Source: Dendrobium chrysotoxum
Lineage: Eukaryota; Streptophyta; Magnoliopsida; Asparagales; Orchidaceae
Length of the DNA: 64,000 nucleotides
Reading direction: 5' to 3'
Assembly (NCBI GenBank): GCA_019925795.1
Contig: CM034303.1
Coordinates: 55,103,931-55,167,930, forward strand
Shown here in pieces: positions 47,562-56,395 of this stretch. How positions within the stretch are numbered: position 1 is the stretch's first letter; every line of letters starts with the position of its first letter. A program made the position numbers and the translations under genes. The notes under the pieces were generated by a model. The model was not told the DNA's origin, made no database searches, and worked only from the letters and a program-made list of their open reading frames with translations.

Positions 47562-47771
47562 CTCACAGGAGAAACGCTCCATAATTAGCTTCTGGACATA
47601 TTTGGCCACATCATTTCTGCGCTCCTCGGATGGTATGTTAGGTTGTATACAAGCAAGCAGTTCATCAGTTCTCTCTTCAGCCTTTGCCCAGCGCTCCTCA
47701 TCAAGCACCCAAGGCACATTGCCAACTTCATTGGGCAAAAGACCATTGAGCAGTAGGCCACCTGGATGTGA
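47562..47771 (-). pseudogene. Nucleotidyltransferase (PAP/OAS1-like) gene, exon 1, 3' part
   Basis: These seventy codons read SHPGGLLLNGLLPN, VLDEERWAKAEERTDELLAC, IQPNIPSEERRNDVAKYVQ and KLIMERFSCE. They match the N-terminus of plant nucleotidyltransferases annotated as PAP/OAS1 substrate-binding superfamily, just before the catalytic NTP-transferase domain. The exon stops where this family usually has an intron (before VFTFGSVPL). The donor is GAG followed by GCGAGT, a GC donor instead of GT. The start codon lies 2 kb away because a solo LTR sits inside the exon; removing the LTR and one copy of its duplication restores one frame. As it stands the locus cannot give the normal protein unless the LTR is spliced out. 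Confidence 0.8.
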
Positions 47772-47776
47772 TCAGG

Positions 47777-49833
47777 TGTCACGACCCGGCCCGGTAAGCT
47801 CGCATAGGCGAGGCGGGAACGGACGGTCGGACGGTAGATTAAAATATCCAATATCTAAATCTATCACCATAACATTTAGAAGAACCACTAAAACATCAAA
47901 TTCGAAAACATACAAACATAAAATCATTAGGACTCATTTAATTACCTTTCTTCTTGCGCGCCTCTCCTACGATACATGTTTCCATCCCTTCTACTCATTA
48001 TAATTAAAATAAGTATACTTGAAAAAAATTGAACAACTAACAGTAAGCCAAAGCTTAGGAACAATCTTTGTTAAGAAACTTTCACAAAATGTCAACCCTT
48101 GGAAAAATCCTAATTTGAAAACCTAAAAGATATTAATTTAAATTTTATATTTTCATGATTAGAAACCTTCCTTAATCTTCCCCTATCGTTCTTCTTTTAA
48201 AATCTTGAGTTTGGGTCAAACCCTAGAAATCTCTCTCAAAGAAAACTTCTCAAAAAGTTGGAGATATCTAAATTAAAACATACCTTAATCTTCCCCTTTA
48301 CTTCCTCTACAATTTCGTAAAGGAATATTAAGTTTTTGCCAAATCATAGATCCTTCTCGTCCAAAAATCTTTAAGAAAAAAATGGATGAATAGTCATTCT
48401 AATGCATACCTTAGCCTTCCCTTAGTCTCCTCTACATTTTTCCCCAAGCTTGGCCGCCGGAATCCACCGCCGGAGCCTCCTCCCATCGCCTCCCGCGCGT
48501 CCGCCCTCTCCCCTCCGCTATTTCGGTCGCACGAATCGAATGGGGATCGATTCAATCGGTCCCCTTAAGAGAAAAGGGAAATTAGGGATTATGCCAAAAG
48601 ACCACTATGCCCTCAAATGACTTATAAGAACTTTATCATATAATGCCATAAAATATAACAAGTAATTTGCATGATCAACCATTTGGCAAGAGTAACAAAA
48701 TTATGTGCTAAATTAATCATAAGGATTTCATAAACATGCTTGAACTTTCAAAACATATAACTGTATAGAAACAAAGGTCATTACTGTAAATAAAAAACCA
48801 TGCATACTTACAGAAGTTAGGAATTTGATTCCCTTGCTAGTCCTTCCTTCGATGTCACCACGATTAATCACCTATAAACATTAATTTCGCATACATAAGT
48901 TATTTACTAATTCCAAACTTAATTCTTCTTTTCTTATAAATATATCCCAATCTCTCTCTCTCTCTCTCTCTCTAATTAAAATTTTATATTTTCGGATTTG
49001 CTTAAAACCCTAATATTTTGGGAACCCAAAATTTCATTAATCTCTTATTTTAGCACGCCAAATCCTCACTATTATTTAAATAAATCATTAGAACATTAAA
49101 TTTTTGGATTATCTAAATTTTAAAATTAGGGAAATGACATTTTTCATAAAATCTCAATTTCTCATCAAAAAAATCTTGAGTTTGGGTCAAACCCTAGAAA
49201 GCTCTCTCAAAGAAAACTTCTCAAAAAGTTGGAGATATCTAAATTAAAACATACCTTAATCTTCCCCTTTACTTCCTCTATAATTTCGTAAAGGAATATT
49301 AAGTTTTTGCCAAACCCTAGATCCTTCTCGTCCAAAAATCTTTAAGAAAAAAATGGAGGAATAGTCATTCTAATGCATACCTTAGCCTTCCCTTCGTCTC
49401 CTCTACATTTTTCCCCAAGCTTGGCCGCCGGAATCCACCGCCGGAGCCTCCTCCCATCGCCTCCCACGCGTCCGCCCTCTCCCCTCCGCTATTTCGGTCG
49501 CACGAATCGAATGGGGATCGATTCAATCGGTCCCCTTAAGAGAAAAGGGAAATTAGGGATTATGCCAAAAGACCACTATGCCCTCAAATGACTTATATTC
49601 GCATTAATACTTATGAGGGGTAAAATAGGCATTTAGAGACTTCCAAAATTTTTAACTCCAGATTTAGGCGAAAGTGAATATAAGTTCTTTATATCGATTT
49701 GTTCGGAATTTTGCGTAGAATTTTATAAAATTATTTTCATCGAATTCCGACAACTTTGAAAAACTCACTTAAATCTCATCGCGGCGCATCGAGATGCGTG
49801 CAACGCCTACGATCGTCGATTTCGGGTTTTACA
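47777..49833 (-). mobile_element. 2,057-bp solo LTR (Ty3/gypsy type) inserted in the nucleotidyltransferase exon
   Basis: On the minus strand it starts TGTAAAACCCG and ends GGGTCGTGACA, termini typical of plant gypsy LTRs. The flanking 5-bp duplication is TCAGG (47772-47776) and CCAGG (49834-49838), one base apart. No gag-pol is present, so two LTRs have probably recombined to leave one. It carries an internal direct duplication of about 430 bp. It lies in the same direction as the gene. Confidence 0.88.
48198..49595. repeat. Internal direct duplication within the solo LTR
   Basis: About 48198-48620 and 49160-49595 are nearly identical (AAAATCTTGAGTTTGGGTC to CCACTATGCCCTCAAATGAC), 962 bp apart. 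A short (CT)n tract lies between them at about 48950-48974. Confidence 0.92.
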
Positions 49834-49854
49834 CCAGGCTTCATTCTCTCCCAT
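49834..49854 (-). pseudogene. Nucleotidyltransferase exon 1, start-codon part
   Basis: The ATG at 49854-49852 opens MGENEAW, the conserved beginning of this plant family, and then runs straight into the solo LTR at 49833. The five bases 49834-49838 are the upstream copy of the target-site duplication. The competing ATG at 49846-49844 (minus) is in another frame and does not lead to the conserved protein. Confidence 0.8.
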
Positions 49855-50600
49855 ATAAAACTGCTGCAGATTTCTTAAATCTCGCCGTCTCACCCTCGCT
49901 TTCACTTCTCCTCAATATAGCAATATCAAGCACAGCATATCACCTCCATTTAAATACAATGTACAAGTAAAACGGACAGGAATGGCTAAGATTTGACCTA
50001 AGACCAAAGTGAAGAGCTGTGGAAACCCTAATATCTAGATTTAACAGAATGAACTACCAGATCAAACATTTCATTTTCTTCCCCGTATAAAAAAGTTCCA
50101 AAAGGCCTCAAGAATATAAAAAAGACACTCTTCTGTCAGAATCCTTTCGCGTTAGAGCCCAACAAGACGACGCAGAACGGAGGGAAGAAGAACCCAGCAA
50201 TAAAGTCAAAAGCAGACTCCTTTTTCCTCGGAACCACCCACCGACAAGATACCCCTTCTAATCGAACTCCCGATCAGCAACAGAAATAGTGAAAGAGGAA
50301 GACGATGAACAAAACCCTAACAAAGCGCAGCAAAATGATAGTCCTCCAGATTTTGCAGCTGTAGACCAGCACTCCTGATACGATCTCGAGATTACCGATC
50401 CCCGAAGAATTACTTTCTTCAGGGTATTCTATATCGCTCGCTGCGATTAGGCAAAAGAGAACCGCAAGAAGATGAAACTAGAACTGATGCAGCCAGATGA
50501 CAGAGAGAGACAGAGATCGAAAGCGAAAGCCGAAAGAAATTGAGAGAGAGAGAGAGCGAGAGAGAGGAAATGAGAAGGCCACAGTGATTGGCTTTGTAAG
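49855..50600 (-). promoter_or_regulatory. 5'UTR and promoter region of the nucleotidyltransferase gene
   Basis: The minus strand has a (CT)n-rich leader (about 50570-50500) and a long stretch without coding frame up to the ATG. TTTCCACAG at about 50020-50010 could be a 5'UTR splice acceptor. Bases 49951-50482 recur in the composite repeat units at 44.9 and 52.3 kb. Confidence 0.6.
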
Positions 50601-50816
50601 TTGTAACGTTGTTTGATGCTGGTGGAGGGGGTGTGATCAGACGGCCCGGATGCATGCAATCATGGCCGAATGCACTAATCTTAATGTTACTGAAAATTAT
50701 CAAAATGAAAAATGAGCAGCAGATAAGCTTTTCAAATATAAGTATGGGTGCTATCCGGGATGAGCTACATCTCGCTTGTCTCCTTTCTTCTTAAGAATTA
50801 GTATTTTTTGTTGGGG

Positions 50817-50950
50817 ATTTAAGCTTAGTTTGGAATGACTTTTTTATCACTTCATGAAGTAGCTGTTTAATATAAAAATTTTAAATTAAAAAAAATTATA
50901 CTAAAAAATTGCTTATGAAAATGTTTAAAAAGTTGTCCCAAACAAAGTCT
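50817..50950. mobile_element. Palindromic Tourist-like MITE (copy 4)
   Basis: The termini AGCTTAGTTTGGAATGACTT and AAGTTGTCCCAAACAAAGTC are imperfect inverted repeats. It is the most diverged of the four copies. Confidence 0.6.
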
Positions 50951-51177
50951 TGGTGATTTACATATATAACACATAACTTTATAAGATTTATATATTTAAT
51001 ATCTAAATTTAATTATTAATGAAATATAACACTATAACATTTTTTTCTTGATGACAAAGAGCAAGTTACGAAGGATTCTCAATCAAAAAATCCCAATCTG
51101 GCTGGAACCATTTGAAAGAAAATTTACATACATAATACACAAAAGTACAAGTTTTTATAAGAATTTAAATACAAAAT

Positions 51178-51276
51178 ATTGATTTAAACGAGAATTTGAC
51201 TTTTAACAGGACACATTGGAGAAAAAGGATTCATGTAGCCGATCCCACGTAGTGGGACAAAGGCTTGATGTTGTTG
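51178..51276 (+). mobile_element. Short RTE LINE 3' fragment
   Basis: GAGAATTTGACTTTTAACAG to the tail GGCTTGATGTTGTTGT matches the last about 100 bp of the RTE LINE family. Confidence 0.8.
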
Positions 51277-51340
51277 TCAATCAAATGAAGAAGGGGTGTC
51301 CTTACATCAAAGCAATGGTGAATGAGCAATAGCGGTGTAA

Positions 51341-51632
51341 GGGCATCTCCAACCGAAAAACCCATTTTCCACTCCAAAACGTAGTAAAATTTTAAAATTT
51401 AGTAACATCTCCAATCGAATTTCATTTTCTTTCTCCTCTTTCGTACGCTTCTTCATCTCGTTGCGCAGGTAACCATCTTTTTCCTCTTTCGCGCGCTTCT
51501 TCGACATATCCCATAACAAAAGAATTTGGCATAGGTCGGTGTCTCACTGTTCACCTATCGAAATTTTGGCGTGCGATTAGCGTTCGAATGGAGGACGGCA
51601 TACCACCGTAGACAGTTCAGTTGGAGATGATC
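51341..51632. mobile_element. PIF/Harbinger-like MITE with TAA duplication
   Basis: GGGCATCTCCAACCGAA at the left and TTCAGTTGGAGATGATC at the right are inverted, with TAA on both sides (51338-51340, 51633-51635). Same family as 2228-2470. Confidence 0.78.
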
Positions 51633-51977
51633 TAAGCAGGATCAGGGCTAGAGTGCATCAGTGCATGAAAACTCAAGCTCCTTTTATAATAGTAGTATAG
51701 ATTTTAGGTGTTAGCTGTATAAGAAAGTAAACCTTTTGTATTGAATATATAAATCCAATCATTTTTGTATACACTTAACCCTCCACCCTTCGTGCTTCAT
51801 TCTTCAAATATGTCATTAGTGCTTTAGATTGATGAGGTGTGTTGCAATGCCTCCTCTTTCATTGGTGGGTTATTATCTATTGAAGTAAACCTAGATTATG
51901 ATGAAAGCTTATATGATTCAGCGTTGACCATGCAACTTTTTCACTTTCCCGAGCTCTTCGTCATCACCTCTCTTAGC

Positions 51978-52103
51978 TGAGAAATTATTACGTGCAAAGG
52001 TCAGGTCGTCTGTACACAATATATAAATTATACACATATTATATACAAATTATTCATAGATTATATACAGAAAAATCCAAACTTCACACGTAATCATTTC
52101 CCC
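51978..52103. mobile_element. MITE nested in composite unit 2
   Basis: TGAGAAATTATTACGTGC and CACACGTAATCATTTCCCC termini. It is orthologous in position to 44241-44366. Confidence 0.75.
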
Positions 52104-52223
52104 TTTTAGCCCGTGGAATATTGCCTTCATCAATTGACAATGCCTCTTCCATCACCTCCCCTTGCAATTAGTTATTCTTAACCGCGAGGTGTCATGAGAT
52201 CGTTGTGCTTTGTCATTTTCTTT

Positions 52224-52227
<4 letters not shown>

Positions 52228-52312
<85 letters not shown>
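52228..52312. repeat. (CT)n microsatellite, about 42 units
   Basis: An uninterrupted CT run at the same place as those of unit 1. The long Arg/Glu reading frame across it is an artefact. Confidence 0.97.
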
Positions 52313-52318
<6 letters not shown>

Positions 52319-52328
52319 GCTTCTTGAA

Positions 52329-52862
52329 TTCTAGTATCATATTCTTGCCTCTTTCTTTGTTGGGTGGTCGGCATCGAGCAGCCTAGAATCCCGGAAGAAA
52401 GTAATTCTTAGAGGATCGGTAATCTAGTGATCATATTAAGAGCACTAGACTACAACTAAAAAATCTAGAATGCCCTTCTTTTGTTGCGCTTTGTTAGGGT
52501 TACGCTTGCCGTCTTCCTCTTTCATGATTTCTATTACTGGTCTGAAGTTCGATTAGAAGGAGGATCTTGTCGGTTGGTGGTTCCGAGAAAAAAAAATAGT
52601 CTGCTTTTGCCTTTGTCACTTGATTTTTCTCCTCTCTGTTCTTCGTCAAGCTTTTTGGCTCTAACATGAAAGGATTCTAACAAAAGAGTCGTTCTTGATT
52701 CTTGAGGCCTTTTGGAGCTTTTTTGTAAGGGGAAGACATGAAATGTTTAATCCAGTAGTTGATTTTGTTAAATCTATATATTAGTGTTTCCACAGCTCCT
52801 CACTTTGGTAATTAATCAAATCATAGCCATTATTATCCATTTTACTTGTACATTGTACTTGA
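52329..52862 (+). repeat. Duplicate of nucleotidyltransferase 5' region (captured copy 2)
   Basis: It matches 50482-49951 (minus) and is closer to 44899-45432 than to the native sequence, so capture came before amplification of the unit. Confidence 0.88.
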
Positions 52863-53223
52863 AGCCCGGCGGAGCTGCCCAAATTCCCAAGCATCTCCAA
52901 TAAGAAGCAATCCCCCTCGCTCCCCTTCCATCGTTTCCGCTTCGCCCCATGCTAACCCTCCCGCCTCCTTCATTCGAATCCGCCTTGCAATTCTTGAGAC
53001 TGGACATTTACACCCCGTGTGAATGCTTTATGATCAACTCCATCAATACCGATGTAAATTTGTACCCCTAAACTCCGGCGTGCATCGGAGGCGCAACCGA
53101 CATCAAACAGAGGATTCCATTCAAAATATCCCAAATCGGCAATCGTATACTTAAATCGAATAGTTTTCAGAGATGCGATAGGAATAAGAACAAGAATAAG
53201 AATATCCTAACAAAGCGGGTATT

Positions 53224-53955
53224 CTAGATTTTCTAGTTATAATCCAGTACTCTTAGGGGCTGTTTGGTATTTGATTGGATTTAGTAAATTTTGTAAATTC
53301 GAATTTAGAGGTTGTTAAATTCTGAAAATTGTTTGGTATGATAAATGTTAAATCCTGAGAAACTGTTTGACAATACATCTCAGGATTCAAGGCTGTTAGA
53401 GATTTAAATATGAATTGAATCACATTGTTGTTGTTCGACTTTGCTCCTTCGACGATGTTCCCTTCCTATCGAATCAGAAGTTATGATATTTTGATCAGAA
53501 GCAATGATGGGAGCTTCGGTCGCGTGTTGTGCATGCTTAGCATGGCGGAAGCTAATTTGAATGGAGCAATGGAGAAGAACGAGAGGTAGCCATATTTGTT
53601 TCTTTCGCACACTTCTTCGGCCAAATCCTGTTAAATCCGCCGAACGATGTGATTTAGATTTAGGCGGATTTACGCTGTAAATTCGTAAATCCTGGATTTA
53701 TGTAGGCGTCGGATTTAGGCGACCTCAAAAAACCATTTGGTTGGATTTAGCATAAATCCGACTTAAATCCCGCTGTAAATACGATACCAAACAGCCCCTT
53801 AATATGATCTCTAGATTACCGATCCTCTAAGGATTACTTTTTTATGGAGATTCTAGGCTGCTCGATGCCAACCACACAACAAAGAGAGGGGTAAGAATAT
53901 GAAATTGAATTTAAGAAGCTAGGGGGATTGCTTCTTATTGGAGATGCTTGGGGAA
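53224..53955 (-). repeat. Inverted, partial third copy of the composite unit, split by a MITE
   Basis: Bases 53224-53255 and 53799-53955 together match the reverse complement of about 45040-44880. They then jump to the block GGGGGATTGCTTCTTATTGG, the reverse complement of a part near 45470. So the copy is inverted relative to unit 2, internally rearranged, and directly adjacent to unit 2. Confidence 0.8.
53256..53798. mobile_element. 543-bp PIF/Harbinger-type MITE with TTA duplication
   Basis: The termini GGGGCTGTTTGGTAT and ATACCAAACAGCCCC are perfect 15-bp inverted repeats. TTA flanks both ends (53253-53255, 53799-53801). The empty site in unit 1 has a single TTA (GCTCTTAATATGA read in reverse complement), which proves the 3-bp duplication. 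It has no coding capacity. Confidence 0.92.
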
Positions 53956-53959
53956 TTAA

Positions 53960-54555
53960 TAAAATTTTTAATAAATATGAGTAAGTAAATTAATTAGTTT
54001 AATTATATTAACTTCATAATTTTGTATTATTTGTAATTTCCTTTACTAAATGTGAACCATTATATCAAATTAATTTAATAAAAAATTAATTTAGAATTAA
54101 TAAACAATTAATTTAAAATTAGGTAGATTATCATCTTATACTAATTTAAATTTAATTAATCTAAACATAGTTAAAAAATCAAAACTTAATTTAATTAATT
54201 CAAATAAAATAATACAAGCATAAAAAAAATTTATTTGAACTTAATTCATTAACAACCATGAGAAAAATACTATTTTTTAATAAATAACGTGATAGAGAGT
54301 GATATATATATTCCTTGTTAACGGGAATACGTACAATTTTGGATGTATTTTTTATATTTTTTTTATTAAAAATATGTCTCATGATCTGCGATTACACTGA
54401 AGAAAAATGATAATTTAATGGCTAATATTAATTTGTGCTTCCATCCAAAAATTTTCTGGTTCTGCACCTGTTTTTAAGAAATGAGGATCTATAGTTTTCT
54501 TGAGCAACTTTTAGTATTTTTAGCTAAAATCTCGACATACTCAAACAAATTATTC
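53960..54555. other. Very AT-rich sequence
   Basis: No feature was recognised. Confidence 0.5.
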
Positions 54556-54559
54556 GTGT

Positions 54560-54960
54560 TCATTCCCTTGATTATAGATTTTTTTTTAGTATTCAAGTGC
54601 AATAGTGGCATCTAAAATGAGTGATCTTAGATCTTAGATTCCTCCTATTAAGAAACCCATTTTAACTACAAGCATGAAAAGTTTATAGATTATTTGATCT
54701 TGTAATGAATGTCATGAAGTTTTTATATGCACTTCAAATGCTTGATTTGAGCTCATTTTAAGTTGGACACATCAATTTTACTATTGTTGCGTTCATCTAA
54801 TGAAGATACTCAATTTGACTATAAGTTTGTCGAAATCTAAGTTTTTCTTTTTTAATTTACTTCAATTTTTTTTAATTTAATTTCAAAATTGTTCAATTCG
54901 GATATTGCATGGAGATTCATGTGTTGATAAAGTGAATTTACTAACGATGAATATATACTA
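54560..54960 (-). repeat. Partial LTR, family L1R copy E (minus)
   Basis: On the plus strand CTTGATTTGAGCTCAT, GACTATAAGTTTGTCGAAAT and GTGATCTTAGATCTTAG-type blocks occur in the same order as in copies A and C. It lies head to head with copy D, about 70 bp away. Confidence 0.65.
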
Positions 54961-55485
54961 TTGAAGATTGAAATAATGTTATTTAAGAGTGTCCAAAAAT
55001 CTTGAGGATGACAACTATGAATATAAAAATTGATACATTCTCAAAAAATTATCTTGATCGGGCATGAATCTCGAGGCAAAACCAAGGTGGAAACTTCCGA
55101 AATTAATTCTGGGACCATCTGAACTCTGATTCCAGCAAACTTACAGTCGAACTAGCGTCTCGAAAATATGAACCCAACAACACCAAATTCGACCCATTCC
55201 GAGCCCAAATGGGTCCAAACCAAGTGTCTGAAGCGCTATTGGAAGGTTCAAACCATAATTTGGATTACCAAACGGTCTTTAAATGTGACATACTTATAAT
55301 CGAATCGAGCTTCTCGACGAGACGAATCCAACGAGCCCAAGATCGCCAGATTCTGACATCATTAAGACCTTCAAATGTCCAACGAACGGTCTATGATCAA
55401 GGGATTCAAGATCGATCGTCCATTCAACTACTCCCTAACTACCCCTGATCTTCCACCTATTTACGGGCCATGCCACTCACGAAAT

Positions 55486-55498
55486 TCTATAAATAGAG
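55486..55498 (+). promoter_or_regulatory. LTR TATA box
   Basis: TCTATAAATAGAG is conserved in copies A and C at the corresponding LTR position, so it should be the Pol II core promoter of the element. Confidence 0.75.
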
Positions 55499-55602
55499 AA
55501 CCCATTTCTCATGAAAGGAGAGACCTATTCCTAAGGAGAAAAAGAGAGAGCTCTTGCCCCCTCGCTCCTCCTCGACCACCGCCTTGACGCCGTTGCTCCG
55601 CC

Positions 55603-55976
55603 GGACCACCACTTGAGGCCCTGCTCTTCGCCGGACCACCACCTGAGGCCCTGCACTTCGCCGGACTACCACCTGAGGCCCAGCTCTTCGCCGGACCACC
55701 ACCTGAGGCCCTGCTCTTCGCTGGACCACCACCTGAGGCCCACCTCTTCGCCGGACCACCACCTGAGGCCCTGCACTTTGCCGGACCACCACCTGAGGCC
55801 CTGCTCTTCGCCGGACCACCACCTGAGGCCCTGCTCTTCGCCGGACCACCACCTGAGGCCCTGCTCTTCGTCGGACCACCACCTGAGGCCCTGCACTTTG
55901 CCGGACCACCACCTGAGGCCCTGCTCTTCGCCGGACCACCACCTGAGGCCCTGCACTTCGCCGGACCACCGCTTTG
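55603..55976 (+). repeat. 30-bp minisatellite, about 12.5 units, in the LTR leader
   Basis: The unit is GCCGGACCACCACCTGAGGC followed by CCTGCTCTTC or variants CCTGCACTTC and CCAGCTCTTC. Because 30 is a multiple of three, it gives long open frames on both strands (up to 192 codons) that are not genes. Confidence 0.97.
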
Positions 55977-56347
55977 ACGCCGGAATTCCGCCGGACCACT
56001 ATTTACCATCCTCGACTCTGCCCGACAACTACCTAAGGACCAAAGCTCTGCCAGACCGCCAGACGACCCCGAAGTTCTGCCAGAGCGACATTAGGCCCTC
56101 ACAAGCCTCTAACTTTCACCATACAGGTGATATTTGTAATCTGATCTCCCTTGAAGGTGAGTCAGTCCCCTGTAATCTGCTCAAGTTCTAGTGGAATCAT
56201 TTCAACTGAGCCAGGCCCCGTGGTTTTTCCCCTTTTCAAGGTTTTCCACATAAAAATCTTGTGTTCTCTGTGTGTGAGCTGGATATTCGTGCAACGCTAA
56301 GACCTAGAATTCATACTCTACCGCCGCGTATATTCTAGCCCGCAACA

Positions 56348-56366
56348 GTTTGGCACCGTCTGTAGG
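56348..56366 (+). promoter_or_regulatory. Primer-binding-site region of the gypsy element
   Basis: GTTTGGCACCGTCTGTAGG directly follows the LTR end. The TGGCACC-type start is where a tRNA 3' end would prime. The specific tRNA cannot be named from the sequence. Confidence 0.7.
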
Positions 56367-56395
56367 ATACAAATCTCACTATCCTAAGCACCACT

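Larger units (their letters stand above)
51690..53222 (+). repeat. Composite repeat unit 2 carrying a copied gene 5' region
   Basis: It is colinear with 43953-45790 and closely similar. It has one copy of the segment that unit 1 has three times, and a longer (CT)n tract. Both units end at CCTAACAAAGCGGGTA. Confidence 0.82.
55031..56347 (+). repeat. 5' LTR, family L1R copy D, of a Ty3/gypsy element
   Basis: It starts TGATACATTC and ends CGCAACA, followed directly by the primer-site region. A TATA box TCTATAAATAGAG lies at 55486-55498. Downstream is a 30-bp tandem array (55603-55976), then the AGTGGAATCATTTCAACTGAG block shared with copies B and C. The 1,317-bp length is well above that of the copies with little or no array. 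Confidence 0.85.

Noticed and set aside
47585..47851. 88-codon frame starting in the solo LTR and entering the nucleotidyltransferase exon
   Set aside because: It is in the wrong frame. The conserved protein is read in the frame of SHPGGLLLNG.
52152..52340. Arg/Glu-repeat protein on the minus strand
   Set aside because: It is a translation of the (CT)n microsatellite.
55487..56191. Several overlapping long reading frames on both strands (up to 192 codons)
   Set aside because: They are created by the 30-bp tandem repeat, whose length is a multiple of three and which lacks stops. No protein domain is present, and the frames mirror each other on both strands.
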